DNA from: Desulfobacteraceae bacterium
GTDB lineage: Bacteria > Desulfobacterota > DSM-4660 > Desulfatiglandales > Desulfatiglandaceae
Reading direction: 5' to 3'
NCBI GenBank assembly: GCA_020349865.1
Contig: CP070700.1
Span: 3,212,443-3,276,442 of the forward strand
Length of the DNA stretch: 64,000 nt
The position numbers and the translations under genes are program-made. Within the stretch, counting starts at the first letter, position 1; every line of letters starts with the position of its first letter. The notes beneath the pieces were generated by a model. It was given only the letters and a program-made list of their open reading frames with translations. It ran no database searches and was not told where the DNA came from. Positions 9,581 to 18,492 of this stretch are shown here, one piece after another.

Positions 9581-10747
9581 ATGGCGGAATTTGACACAAT
9601 TGATAAAGGATTTCTTCGGACGCGAGCTGCATTAAAATGGGGCCGATGGGGAGAAGACGTTATCTCGCTTTCAGTGGCGGATATAGACTTCCCTCCACCG
9701 CGGGAAATCAAGGATGGCATTATCAAGGCTGTAGAGGAGGACCGAACTCCTTATGGACAATATGGCGGAGATCCGGATGTTCTGGAAGTGGTTTGTGAAA
9801 AACTCAATCGGGTCAACCGGATCCAGGCTACACCGGACGATGTGCACATGATCCCTGGCACCATGTTCTCGATCTTTTTGTCCTGTTACTATGCCTTGAA
9901 ACCGGGCGATGAGGCAGTGATCTCTCCGGCTCCTGTTTACCCGCCATTTATGGAAAACATTGAAAATGCCCAAGGTGTGCCCGTCTTCAATCCCTTGGAT
10001 TTTCAGGATAACTTAAGATTGGATTTAGATGACCTTAAAAGCCGGATTACGTCAAGGACGCGCCTGCTAATGATATCAAACCCTCATAATCCCACTGGAA
10101 GGGTTTTCACGCAGGAAGAGCTTGAGGAAATAGGCCGAATTGCTCAGGAGAATAACCTTTTGATCTTTTCCGATGAGCTTTACGAGGACATGGTATTCGA
10201 AGGTAAACACGTTAGCATTGCATCTCTTAGTTCCGATCTGTTCGAAAGGACTATTAGCGCTTTTGGTTTTAGCAAGGCATTTGGTATTCCCGGATTTCGC
10301 ATCGCCTACATTGCCTTTCGCGGAAAACACATGCAAGAACTCAAAAAACGGCTCCACGGTATGATCGTTCATGCTGACACGCTTGCCCAGGCTGCTGCAA
10401 AGGCCGCCCTGACCAATGGAAGCCCTTGGCTCGGCAGGCTCATGGTTCATCTTAAGAAAATGCGGGATTATGGAGTCGAGCGTCTTTTAAAAATACCGGG
10501 CATCCGGTGCCCTGTGCCCCAGGCAACGCCTTTTCTTTTTCCAGATATTACCTGCTTTGGCATGACAGGCCAGGAGATGACCGAATATCTCAAAAAGAAT
10601 GCCAAGGTAATTGTGCACAATGGCGCCGCCTATGGTCCCCCTGGAGAAGGCCATATTCGGATTAACGTGGGCACCGCTTATCCTGTTCTAAGGGAAGCCT
10701 TTGATCGCATTGAAAAATCGCTTACGAATATACGGGAAGCAACATGA
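9581..10747 (+). CDS. PLP-dependent aminotransferase / C-S lyase, MalY/PatB type
   Basis: This 388-aa fold-type I PLP enzyme has an N-terminal VISLSVADIDFPPP segment close to the MalY/PatB signature and an SNPHNPTGRVF motif. FSDELYEDM carries the PLP-pyridine Asp and Tyr. The Schiff-base Lys lies in FGFSKAFGIPGFR, and IRINVGT carries the carboxylate-binding Arg. I start at 9581 because AAGGAG lies 6 nt upstream; an upstream ATG at 9554 lacks a site. Family members act as cystathionine beta-lyases or aminotransferases. Sulfur-rich surroundings make a C-S lyase plausible, but the sequence does not settle it. Confidence 0.8.
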   Translation: MAEFDTIDKGFLRTRAALKWGRWGEDVISLSVADIDFPPPREIKDGIIKAVEEDRTPYGQYGGDPDVLEVVCEKLNRVNRIQATPDDVHMIPGTMFSIFLSCYYALKPGDEAVISPAPVYPPFMENIENAQGVPVFNPLDFQDNLRLDLDDLKSRITSRTRLLMISNPHNPTGRVFTQEELEEIGRIAQENNLLIFSDELYEDMVFEGKHVSIASLSSDLFERTISAFGFSKAFGIPGFRIAYIAFRGKHMQELKKRLHGMIVHADTLAQAAAKAALTNGSPWLGRLMVHLKKMRDYGVERLLKIPGIRCPVPQATPFLFPDITCFGMTGQEMTEYLKKNAKVIVHNGAAYGPPGEGHIRINVGTAYPVLREAFDRIEKSLTNIREAT

Positions 10748-10782
10748 GGAACCAGCCAGACTGAACTGTCCGGAAAAATTCC

Positions 10783-11361
10783 CTACTGGCTCTTTTCCTC
10801 GGGCTTTTCCAGGGTTTCCCGTATCATTTGCATCAATGGGCCGTCTTCTTTCCAAAGCTTGCAGCTGTTGATCAGGGTGGTTAACCCTTGAAACTCATCC
10901 AGGAACCGGGGAATAGGGCGACGCTGGCGCGACTGATGGGTCCAATACCCGTGTAGGGCAGCAGGGCCCATGGTTACGATGAGATGTGTTAGATGCGCAC
11001 AGCCCTGAACCCCACCCAGGCGCTTGTGCACTTCTTCGCTGTAACCGGAAACAATGGATAGGCCCACTATCCTTTTCACCGATTCCAGGGTGGTTGGACA
11101 GAGTTCGTGTGGAATATCGGGCATTTCCGCCTCAGCATCCAGGATGGTAACGGGCCAGCCGCCAATGAGCAGCCGGACGCACATCCAGTGCACCACGCCA
11201 GTTGGGCGGGACTCGCCATTCCGATGGTATCCTGGAACGAGTCGCTCATCTCTAAGCCAGCCTTCTACGATTAAGCGGTCGTCCTCTAACGGATAAGTAC
11301 GAAACTCGAGACGCCGTTCATGCACCGGGGCGTTCTTTACAAGGTCAATAAGTCGTGTCAT
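10783..11361 (-). CDS. DUF2889 family protein
   Basis: This 192-aa protein matches the DUF2889 layout. Its N-terminal half has basic strands (ERRLEFRTYPLEDDRLIVEG), an alternating beta region WMCVRLLIGGWPVTILDAEA, and the signature LGGVQGCAHLTHLIVTMGPAA at about residues 116-137. The family has no established function. It converges on the aminotransferase with a 35-bp gap. No signal peptide or metal cluster beyond the Cys in GCAHLT is apparent. Confidence 0.75.
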   Translation of the reverse strand: MTRLIDLVKNAPVHERRLEFRTYPLEDDRLIVEGWLRDERLVPGYHRNGESRPTGVVHWMCVRLLIGGWPVTILDAEAEMPDIPHELCPTTLESVKRIVGLSIVSGYSEEVHKRLGGVQGCAHLTHLIVTMGPAALHGYWTHQSRQRRPIPRFLDEFQGLTTLINSCKLWKEDGPLMQMIRETLEKPEEKSQ

Positions 11362-12436
11362 GGTATTGTTTCTTGTTTTGGCCTATTTAGAGGTCGATAT
11401 AGAAGTTCCGTAAGATCAGGTATTTTCTCTTACACTTTTAGCCTATTTAATGCAAATCAATTCAGTCATTTTCCGGGACAAACGCATCTGACACTCTTAA
11501 AAAAAGGGTTATTGCAAACCGTGAGGATAAGGAGGATCTCGCGTTTCGACCGGAACTGATCGCATCTGATACTTAAACCACTTTTACCCGGCTACCAATG
11601 ACGAATCATTTCCACATCATTTTGCCCAGCGTCCCCCACGGCTCTTTAACATTCATGTGACGTTCTTTATAGGCTATGCCATTATGTATAATCGCCTTCA
11701 TGGGTGTCATGGACATCTTTTTCTTAACCGTTACAAATCCATCATCTGTGAAAAAGATTCCTACTTTAAACCCAGATTGTGCATTAGAACCGGTAACGAG
11801 GCGCAGAAAACCATGGCGAAACGCGAAGTTGGAGCGATTTTGTGACGTAGGCATATTCATAAATATGTCGAGGAGCAAATTCGAGAAACAAGCGTTGCAG
11901 CAAGGATTTTCAAGCCGCAGTAAAAGGCTACTGCACACTCTGGATTTAAAATTTGGTGGGCTACATCCATTTATTAATAAGAACACAAAGTTAATTGCCT
12001 GGTAACTGTGATTGTGAGGAGTGAAACCACTTCAGCTTTCATTAAGAGGAGTCCTGCATCTTTCGGGATGACGAGGCAATCTCAAGCCGTGCTCAGGGCA
12101 GGATTGGCAAATAAAATATCGGGATTGGACGAAGTCTTGAACTGGTAGGCGGCGGCTCGATTCTATCTATGGGATGGTGGTCAAAGGTGATTTCGTTGAG
12201 GATACATGGAGATCTCGGACTACTAAATGGAAGAATCTTGGATAGAAGGGCTCGCTGTATTGGCTGTGGTAGGTGTGCCAAACTCTTTTCAGATCGAGCA
12301 AGATCTTTTTCAAGGCTCAAACAAATGGGGTAAAGATCACGATTACGTTTCACAAATAGCCCTTAATACACCACAGGACTGGAGCTTACAGTTGGCGTGA
12401 AGTCTCATGTAAACGACACAAGATCCTATTGCCTCC
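11362..12436. other. About 1.1 kb without a supportable gene
   Basis: Open frames here are short and lack family signatures or ribosome-binding sites. One minus-strand frame (11606-11986, 126 codons) and a plus-strand stretch near 12240 with a CIGCGRC string caught my eye, but neither extends into a recognisable protein. The segment may be a decayed gene region. Confidence 0.5.
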
Positions 12437-12610
12437 CTACCACCAGGAGATGACACGGTCGCTATTGAAAATCTCCTTGACCAGCTCGTCATAGTCTACT
12501 TCCCCCTGATAAAGGAGAATCGTTAAACTTTCAGCGCCCCGGGAGGTCCCCCTGATGAACAACTGGGTCATTTCATCCGGTTCTGAACGCAGAATGTGCA
12601 AAATTTTCAT
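12437..12610 (-). CDS. Very small DsrH/TusB-like sulfur relay protein
   Basis: This 57-aa frame starts MKILHILRSEPDEM with AAGGAGG 6 nt upstream. It ends in an acidic segment, DYDELVKEIFNSDRVISWW, that resembles the C-terminus of DsrH/TusB proteins (residues ...LVDYDGFV...VVSW in the family). It is about 40 aa shorter than typical TusB, and the usual conserved Cys near the C-terminus is absent. It is last in a tight minus-strand set after tusA-, dsrE- and dsrF-like genes. By analogy it would be the smallest subunit of a persulfide-carrying DsrEFH-like complex, but loss of the Cys suggests a structural role. Confidence 0.65.
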   Translation of the reverse strand: MKILHILRSEPDEMTQLFIRGTSRGAESLTILLYQGEVDYDELVKEIFNSDRVISWW

Positions 12611-12621
12611 GCAGTACCTCC

Positions 12622-12909
12622 TTAAAAAGGAATCACCACTTCATTTTCTTTGAGCTTCTGCGCCACCTCCTCCAGGCTCACCCGCTGGAAGCCATACTTG
12701 TCCACATTGGCGGCAACATTGCTAAACCGGGTCCCTTCCATCTCATCGATGAACTCCATGTTGTCATGGTACTCTTCAGTCATGTCTATCTCATGGTCCA
12801 AAACAAACATACTCACAATATGAAATTCCAGCAAAAGCCCGAGGCTGGTGCGAAGCCCCTCATACTGCCTCTCCTTGTCTTTGATCAGAACGGCCACCTT
12901 TTTGCTCAT
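12622..12909 (-). CDS. DsrE/DsrF-like family protein (TusC-like)
   Basis: This 95-aa protein has the DsrE/F fold pattern: a first strand KKVAVLIKDKERQYEGLRTSLGLLLE, a VSMFVLDHEID strand and a C-terminal EVAQKLKENEVVIPF. No cysteine is present, so it cannot itself carry a persulfide, like DsrF/TusC subunits. It sits 12 nt from its neighbours on both sides, between the dsrE-like and dsrH-like genes, and very probably belongs to one complex with them. Confidence 0.75.
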   Translation of the reverse strand: MSKKVAVLIKDKERQYEGLRTSLGLLLEFHIVSMFVLDHEIDMTEEYHDNMEFIDEMEGTRFSNVAANVDKYGFQRVSLEEVAQKLKENEVVIPF

Positions 12910-12921
12910 CTCTCAATCCCC

Positions 12922-13230
12922 CTACAAAATGAGGTATCGGTCACATTCCTCAACCATCTCAGCATTGCGCGCCTGGGTGACAAAGTCTTTGTATTTAAGA
13001 CCGGGGACCTCCTTGCCCTTGTAACCATTGGCAATATAGCTTACCTCGCACACTCCCACACGGCCTGTCTCCAGGAGCTTAGAGAACTGAGGTTCCTGGG
13101 TCAAATGCACCCCTTCGCCTGTGAGAAAAATCTCAACGTTCTTTCCAGCTGCCTTTCCCGCCTTGGCCAGACCGAGCACAGTCCCCATATTACCCCTCGT
13201 GGCCACGCATATCCCCAGTTTCTCAGCCAT
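12922..13230 (-). CDS. DsrE-family sulfur relay protein (TusD/DsrE-like)
   Basis: This 102-aa protein has the DsrE-like fold: LGICVATRGNMGTVLGLAKAG at the start and VEIFLTGEGVHLT as the second strand. The candidate sulfur-carrying Cys is in RVGVCEVSYIANGYKG (about residue 61). TusD/DsrE accept sulfane sulfur from TusA and pass it on. The neighbouring tusA-like gene 21 nt upstream supports this. A GGAGG site precedes the ATG. In sulfate reducers such sets may serve sulfur trafficking to DsrC or tRNA thiolation; neither partner is in this window. Confidence 0.8.
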   Translation of the reverse strand: MAEKLGICVATRGNMGTVLGLAKAGKAAGKNVEIFLTGEGVHLTQEPQFSKLLETGRVGVCEVSYIANGYKGKEVPGLKYKDFVTQARNAEMVEECDRYLIL

Positions 13231-13251
13231 AGATCACCTCCTTACAAGTGC

Positions 13252-13503
13252 TCAGCCCTTTTTCAGGTAAAAGCGGTAAAAACCTTCTTCATCATCAAGA
13301 AAGCCCAGCCACTCATTACCGGATTTTTTGGCAAGCTTCGGCATGTCTTTTTTGGTGCCCGGGTCAGTTCCCAGTACTTCCAGAATTTGCCCTGGCTCCA
13401 AGTTCTTCATGGCCTTGGCAGTCTTCAGCGTCGGCATTGGGCAACTCAGTCCTCTTACATCGAGAATCACATCAGGATTCATCTTTGATAGATCCATTCT
13501 CAA
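13252..13503 (-). CDS. tusA: TusA/SirA-like sulfur carrier protein
   Basis: This 83-aa protein has the family signature DVRGLSCPMPTLKTAKAM. The catalytic Cys is in the CPMP loop (about residue 21), followed by an ILEVLGTDPGTKKDMPK strand-helix region typical of TusA. It would receive sulfane sulfur from a cysteine desulfurase or rhodanese and pass it to the DsrE-like protein encoded directly downstream. It is first in the four-gene minus-strand set 13503-12437. The short N-terminal extension before DVRG is unremarkable. Confidence 0.88.
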   Translation of the reverse strand: MRMDLSKMNPDVILDVRGLSCPMPTLKTAKAMKNLEPGQILEVLGTDPGTKKDMPKLAKKSGNEWLGFLDDEEGFYRFYLKKG

Positions 13504-13822
13504 CTCCTCATCGATGAATCGATATCAGGGTCTGGTGCGGGAGATCCCTTCCATCGATTCCGGCCACAACTTTCAAGCGAATTACAAAGCTTATACTAAA
13601 ATTCATTATTTATTTTCTTCCAATCGGTCGCAAATTCTTTACCGTAGTACCCACCGAACCATTCGGTCCGGCGCAACCAAAAGAGTTTTCATTTTTCTTT
13701 TGTTTCCAGGATATTTTCCAAGAAAGTCGTTATATTGGCCATTTAATCTTTGGGCACATATCAAGGAGGAAGCGTGTTAAGACCCAGACTCCTAATATGA
13801 AAATATGAATCATACCAGAAAT
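13504..13822. other. Intergenic region, likely promoter of the tusA set
   Basis: There is no supported gene. The interval separates the end of the ABC operon from the start of the tusA set, both on the minus strand. It holds a perfect 6-bp inverted repeat ACCGAA-CCA-TTCGGT at 13653-13667, too short to be more than a possible operator or weak hairpin. Confidence 0.4.
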
Positions 13823-14668
13823 TTAAGCCAGCTCTCGTTCTCCTGCTTCAAAGGCCTTCATAGTTTCCTCCTCCACTTCTGATGTAACCCGCTCCTTTAT
13901 CGCGGCAAATCGCTCGGTGGCCTGAACCCTGAAGTCTCTGGGTCTGGAGATATCCACATCGATCACGGCTTTGAAAGTCCCGGGTCGAGTGGTCATAATG
14001 TAGATTCGGTCAGCCAGAAAGACGGCCTCTTCCAGATCATGGGTAATAAAGAAGATGGTCTTGTGGGTCATTTCGAACACCCCAAGAAGATACTCGTGCA
14101 TAAGGCCTTTGGTCATACTGTCCAGGGCACGGAATGGCTCATCCAAAAGCAAAACCCTTGGGTCGTTAACGAGCGCCCTGATAATCTCCACCTGTCGCCT
14201 CATGCCTGAAGAGAGACTATCCGGGTATAAGTCCTCTATACTCCTGCTAAGCCCCAACCTTTCCATAAGATTCCGGGCTTCGCTCACCGCTTCATCCACG
14301 GCCATTTTTCCCTGCATGACCGGGCCGTAGATGATGTTGTTGAGCACGGTTTTCCAGGGGAATAGGGCGCCACCCTGAAACACTACCATGCGATCAGCAC
14401 CGGGTAATTGTATCATTTCAGGAGAGGCGATCATTTCTCCGTCCAGATGGATTGCTCCACCTGTGGCATTTTCGAAACCGGCAATTGCGTTTAGCAGAGT
14501 AGTCTTACCGCACCCTGACGGCCCGACGATCATGGCAAATTCTCCCGGCTTAATATCCGCAGAGCATTCGTGCAGGGCATGGACATTAACACCTTCCGGG
14601 TCATAAACCTTTTCTACATGGTCAATGAGGATTCTCCCTCCCCGATTTTCGGCAGTTGTATTAACCAC
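13823..14668 (-). CDS. ABC transporter ATPase, nitrate/sulfonate/taurine family (second NBD)
   Basis: This 281-aa nucleotide-binding domain has Walker A GPSGCGKTT, Walker B VLLLDEPFRALD and a normal H-loop ITHDLEEA. The signature motif reads LSSGM rather than the usual LSGGM. A C-terminal 40-aa extension contains VDISRPRDFR, common in SsuB/TauB-type ATPases. GTG is the start, with a G-rich site upstream. It is the last gene of a five-gene set (binding protein, two permeases, two ATPases). With the first ATPase it should form a heterodimer whose two ATP sites are unequal. Confidence 0.87.
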   Translation of the reverse strand: MVNTTAENRGGRILIDHVEKVYDPEGVNVHALHECSADIKPGEFAMIVGPSGCGKTTLLNAIAGFENATGGAIHLDGEMIASPEMIQLPGADRMVVFQGGALFPWKTVLNNIIYGPVMQGKMAVDEAVSEARNLMERLGLSRSIEDLYPDSLSSGMRRQVEIIRALVNDPRVLLLDEPFRALDSMTKGLMHEYLLGVFEMTHKTIFFITHDLEEAVFLADRIYIMTTRPGTFKAVIDVDISRPRDFRVQATERFAAIKERVTSEVEEETMKAFEAGERELA

Positions 14669-14693
14669 AATCCCCCTCTCTTTCCTTTCAGCT

Positions 14694-15545
14694 CTATCCG
14701 GCGTCTGCTTTTCTTAACAAACCTGTAAGATCAACGTCCACCTTGCCGCTTGCTGCCGAGGCCTTGACAGCCTCCTCGTGAAGTAACTCCAGGGCTTCCG
14801 CCTTAATTTCGAGGTATTTCTTCGAGGCGGCCATACTCCAGTCTCGCGGACGAGACAGATCAACGTCAATCACTTTTTTTACTTTAGATGGCTTGTTGGT
14901 CATGACTAAAAGGTTGTCTGCCAGAATTATCGCTTCTTCCAACTCCGATGTTACGAAGACATGGGTAGCCCTTATTTCCTCAAAAAGCTTCAGATAATAC
15001 TCTTGCATCAACTTTCGTGTCATGGCGTCCAAACCGCGAAAAGGCTCATCCATGAGCATGACTTTGGGTTTGTTGATCAGAGCCCGTGCCAACTCAGCCC
15101 GTCGCTGCATACCCCCGCTAAGCTGACTGGGGTATTTATCTCGGAAATCACTGAGCCCAACCTTATTCAGGAGCTTCAAGGCCTCCTTGTGCGCTTCTTC
15201 CCTGGAAACAGATCTGTGGGCAATGGGTCCAAACATAACGTTTTCGTAACAGGTCAACCAAGGAAAGAGAGCCATTTCCTGAAATAACACTAACCGCTCC
15301 CAGTTGGGTCCGGACACAGGTTGCCCGTTTACCAGAACTTCTCCGCGGTCCGGCCTTTCGTAACCTGCAATGAGGTTAATCACCGTGGTTTTACCACACC
15401 CGGACGGACCGATAAGAACGGTCAGCCTTCCGGCTTCCACATTAAATGAGCAATCCTGCAGAATAACTGCATGCGTTTTCTTGGAATAGGCCACCTTGGC
15501 CACGCCCTTGAACTCAACCGCGGTCTTTTGATTCGTAGCAACCAT
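14694..15545 (-). CDS. ABC transporter ATPase, nitrate/sulfonate/taurine family (first NBD)
   Basis: This 283-aa domain has Walker A GPSGCGKTT, an intact signature LSGGMQRR and Walker B VMLMDEPFRGLD. Its switch (H-loop) histidine is replaced by serine: VFVTSELEEA instead of VTHDxxEA. The other ATPase has a changed signature, so both changes fall in the same composite ATP site and the second site stays canonical. AAGGGG lies before the ATG. The ligand is unknown; the family handles taurine, alkanesulfonates, nitrate, cyanate and others. Confidence 0.87.
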   Translation of the reverse strand: MVATNQKTAVEFKGVAKVAYSKKTHAVILQDCSFNVEAGRLTVLIGPSGCGKTTVINLIAGYERPDRGEVLVNGQPVSGPNWERLVLFQEMALFPWLTCYENVMFGPIAHRSVSREEAHKEALKLLNKVGLSDFRDKYPSQLSGGMQRRAELARALINKPKVMLMDEPFRGLDAMTRKLMQEYYLKLFEEIRATHVFVTSELEEAIILADNLLVMTNKPSKVKKVIDVDLSRPRDWSMAASKKYLEIKAEALELLHEEAVKASAASGKVDVDLTGLLRKADAG

Positions 15546-15556
15546 ATATTAACCCC

Positions 15557-16363
15557 TTAAAAAATCCTCTGCCATCTCGTGAAGTAGTTACCAACAGCGC
15601 CCACCCCAATGCTGCATATTGCCCCGCATAAACCAATGATTCCCATCGCTAAAACCACATGGGGATAATCCATTACCGTATGATTGTACCATACATAATA
15701 ACCCATGCCACCTTTGTTGGACAGCATCTCCGCAGCGACGACCAGGATCCACGTAATTCCCATAGCGAGTTTCATCCCGGTGAAGACTTGCGGCATGGCA
15801 GCCGGAAGGATCACTTTCCACAGCATGAGTTTTTTTCCCACCCCGAATGACATAGCGGCCCGGGGCAAACGGATATCCACTTCGGAAATTCCACCCATGG
15901 TGTTATAAACAATCGGGAAGAAGGCGCCGTAAAAGGTCAGAAAGATAGCCTGGGACTCGAAATTAATAAAGAACAGCACGGTCATCGGTATCCAGGCAAT
16001 AGGGGGTATTGGGCGCACCATTTCAAAGGCTGGAAAGATCAGATGGTTTAATATCCTTGAATATCCAATTGCTACCCCCATGGGAAATCCGATCAACACT
16101 CCCATGAAAAACCCTCCCAGAACCCTGAAAAAACTTAGGCCAATGTTTTTTAATACAACGGTTACTGGAAGTTCGAATATGGCCAAAAACACGGCCTTAG
16201 GGGTAGGGATCTGATGGAAATAGCCAATGAACTGTACAAGTATGGTCCAAAGCAGAATAAAAATAACCAATGAAAGGATTTTTCTTACGAGGCTCCAATT
16301 GAGAACTTTCGCACCAAATTGCCTCCAGAATTGAGATTCAATAGCGGCTGTGTTAGTAGACAT
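15557..16363 (-). CDS. ABC transporter permease (SsuC/TauC-like), second
   Basis: This 268-aa integral membrane protein has about six hydrophobic segments and a BPD-type EAA-like loop near RAAMSFGVGKKLMLWKVILP. I start at 16363, where GAGAGGAA lies upstream; a longer open frame overlaps the preceding permease. It lies 11 bp before the first ATPase gene. With the permease at 16377-17225 it would form a heterodimeric channel, paralleling the two unequal ATPases. Confidence 0.85.
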   Translation of the reverse strand: MSTNTAAIESQFWRQFGAKVLNWSLVRKILSLVIFILLWTILVQFIGYFHQIPTPKAVFLAIFELPVTVVLKNIGLSFFRVLGGFFMGVLIGFPMGVAIGYSRILNHLIFPAFEMVRPIPPIAWIPMTVLFFINFESQAIFLTFYGAFFPIVYNTMGGISEVDIRLPRAAMSFGVGKKLMLWKVILPAAMPQVFTGMKLAMGITWILVVAAEMLSNKGGMGYYVWYNHTVMDYPHVVLAMGIIGLCGAICSIGVGAVGNYFTRWQRIF

Positions 16364-16376
16364 GATGTTTTCCTCT

Positions 16377-17225
16377 CTATTTGGTGATGGATTCGTCAAG
16401 TGACTCGGTAATTGCCTTCCGCCATGGTACAAGTCGAATTGTTAGGTATCGAATCAGCGCTGCAGAGGCAAAACCCAGGATCCCGATGGCGATCATCCCA
16501 TCAATAATAAGAGGATATCTGATCAGGATATATGCTTCCCAAATCCGGTACCCAAGGCCCCATTTTCCCGTGATCATCTCGCCGACCACTGCTCCCATCC
16601 AACCGATGCCCATGCCGATAGCACATCCTGTTGAGATAGATGGCAGGGCACCGGGCACGACCACATGCCAGAAAATTTGTTTGGGGCTGGAACCCAGACA
16701 CCGTGCTGCCCTAAAATAATCGCGGTCAATCAGCTTAACCCCGGTGATCGAGTTAAGAAGTACTGGGAAAAAAGCATCTATGAAAGGTATAAAGGCTACG
16801 CTCGCCTCCTGCCATGGTAAAAGCAGAATGGCTATAGGCAGATAGGCCGGAGCCGGAATCGGGCGAAGGACTTCAAACATCGGGAAAGTCAGGTCGGAAA
16901 ACACCTTTTTCCAGCCGATCATCAATCCCAATGGAATCCCGATTATATAGGCCGCCAGCACCCCTGCCAGGACGCGGCCTGTAGTCATCACAGCATCAAT
17001 CCAGAAAACTTTGGTCCCAACCCAACTCCGGCCAGACTCCAGGACCTCGGCCGGGCTTGGTATCAACACGAATCGGTATACCTGGAAATGAACCAGCAAG
17101 GTCCAGGCCGCAAGCACGGACACGATCGAAATGATGTTTAATATCGTCTTTTGACTGAAGACCTTGGATTTGAAGGTCGGTTGTTCAAAAACAAGATCCA
17201 AAGGTTCCTGTTTCGCATAAGCCAT
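16377..17225 (-). CDS. ABC transporter permease (SsuC/TauC-like), first
   Basis: This 282-aa permease has an N-terminal cytoplasmic tail, about six membrane segments and the EAA-type loop around DYFRAARCLGSSPKQIFWHVVVP. It pairs with the second permease 13 bp downstream. The gap to the upstream binding-protein gene holds a strong hairpin (17286-17316) that probably lowers expression of the membrane and ATPase genes relative to the binding protein. Confidence 0.86.
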   Translation of the reverse strand: MAYAKQEPLDLVFEQPTFKSKVFSQKTILNIISIVSVLAAWTLLVHFQVYRFVLIPSPAEVLESGRSWVGTKVFWIDAVMTTGRVLAGVLAAYIIGIPLGLMIGWKKVFSDLTFPMFEVLRPIPAPAYLPIAILLLPWQEASVAFIPFIDAFFPVLLNSITGVKLIDRDYFRAARCLGSSPKQIFWHVVVPGALPSISTGCAIGMGIGWMGAVVGEMITGKWGLGYRIWEAYILIRYPLIIDGMIAIGILGFASAALIRYLTIRLVPWRKAITESLDESITK

Positions 17226-17285
17226 AATTGTTCCCTTTTCAGTAGATGAGTATTAGTCTTGTGGGCAATCCGAATTCATTAGTTC

Positions 17286-17316
17286 TTAGGGAGGATGCTT
17301 ACGGCATCCTCCCTAA
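17286..17316 (-). promoter_or_regulatory. Intercistronic hairpin between binding-protein and permease genes
   Basis: A perfect 13-bp stem (17286-17298 with 17304-17316) closes a 5-nt loop. No U-run follows on the minus strand, so it is more likely an RNA-stabilising or attenuating hairpin than a full terminator. Such hairpins are common after highly expressed binding-protein genes. Confidence 0.7.
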
Positions 17317-17356
17317 CCGGGGCCTATCAGACTGACTGCTTTCTATTGTTAAGCAC

Positions 17357-18343
17357 TTATTTATAAAAGCTGTTATCAGCCCAGTCAGCCGCCTTGAAGT
17401 GTTTTTTGAGAAACCCTTTTGAGTGCAAAAAGTCAATGTCCCTTTGCATCACTTCAATGTGCTCATCCGTCAATTCGTTTGAGTATTGGTATCTTGCAAG
17501 CGAAGCCTTTAATGACTCCAACGGGAGCTTCCCTTCTAACTCTTTATGGACGATTTCTGCGGCCTCATCCGGATGATTCACCATAAAATCATGGAGGTCA
17601 TTATCAGCTCTGATCAGTCCCTCTACAATCTTGGGGTGATTCTTCGCAAACCTTTCGCTCACCAGAATGGGCCAGATGGCATTCACGTAAGGTTCATATT
17701 TTTTGGTGTCGCAGGGCTCAAGACACTTTCCGATACCTTTATTCCTGCAAAGCTCAATGTAAGGCGGCCAGTAACAGAAAGCCTCGAGCTTTCCGGCTTC
17801 CAGGTTCCCGACGGCTACCTCCGGATTCTGGCTCACAATATTAAACTTTATTCCCTCCTGCCTTGCTACTTCTTCGAGAATGCGGTGGTGAGAGGAGCCG
17901 ACTCCAGTGGCAACCGTTGCTCCGTCCAATTCCTTTACATCTTTAATTGGGGAATCTTTCGGCACGAAGATGGCACCAACGTCCCCATGGGGATATACTG
18001 CCACACCGACCCACTTGGTGTTCCCTACTTTGGATTGCAGCATGACAGCGGGCATATTTCCAAGGTAGGCGATTTCAAGCTTGCCCGCAATCCAGTTGTT
18101 AATGAGGTGCACGCTCCACAGGCCGAAAAACCAGTCCACGTCCACGTTGGGCAGGTATTTCTTATAAAACTGCTTCACCTTCATAACAGAGGTTTCCAGC
18201 ATGCCGTAGGGGCAGTATCCCCAGGTTATCGTCATCTTCTCTGTGCTGATCACGTCTGTCTTGATCAGCTGGGCAAACGCTGGAACGGAAGCAAGCATAA
18301 AAACAAACAAAAACACACATACGGCTGCTTTTTTAATAGTCAT
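17357..18343 (-). CDS. ABC transporter substrate-binding protein, NMT1/TauA-like
   Basis: This 328-aa protein begins with a signal peptide (MTIKKAAVCVFLFVFML...ASVPAFA). The NMT1/THI5/TauA-type body includes ITWGYCPYGMLETSVM, IAYLGNMPAVML and ATGVGSSHHRILEEVA. It binds a small ligand in the periplasm for the two permeases downstream. The S-S-H-H loop and YWPPY region line the usual ligand cleft, but I cannot name the ligand. AAGGAGG precedes the ATG. It is first of five transporter genes and follows the C_GCAxxG_C_C selenoprotein on the same strand by 149 bp, so it may belong to the sigma-54 unit starting near 21.0 kb. Confidence 0.87.
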   Translation of the reverse strand: MTIKKAAVCVFLFVFMLASVPAFAQLIKTDVISTEKMTITWGYCPYGMLETSVMKVKQFYKKYLPNVDVDWFFGLWSVHLINNWIAGKLEIAYLGNMPAVMLQSKVGNTKWVGVAVYPHGDVGAIFVPKDSPIKDVKELDGATVATGVGSSHHRILEEVARQEGIKFNIVSQNPEVAVGNLEAGKLEAFCYWPPYIELCRNKGIGKCLEPCDTKKYEPYVNAIWPILVSERFAKNHPKIVEGLIRADNDLHDFMVNHPDEAAEIVHKELEGKLPLESLKASLARYQYSNELTDEHIEVMQRDIDFLHSKGFLKKHFKAADWADNSFYK

Positions 18344-18492
18344 GAGATCCTCCTTGTTGGTTAGGTGTTTTACTATATACTATCCCCCTTTTTTATTAGC
18401 TCACCTCCTTTCACCATGGCTTTGGAAAACGATTGGGGCCTTTTAGAGCTTGCAATCATGGCAACGCAGGTTCTTCCATGCCGCATCTCCAT

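Noticed and set aside
11606..11986. 126-codon minus-strand open frame
   Set aside because: No start signal and no family resemblance; composition looks like chance translation of a decayed region.
12200..12350. CIGCGRC ferredoxin-like string on the plus strand
   Set aside because: No fourth cysteine, no upstream start and an early stop; probably coincidence or very old decay.
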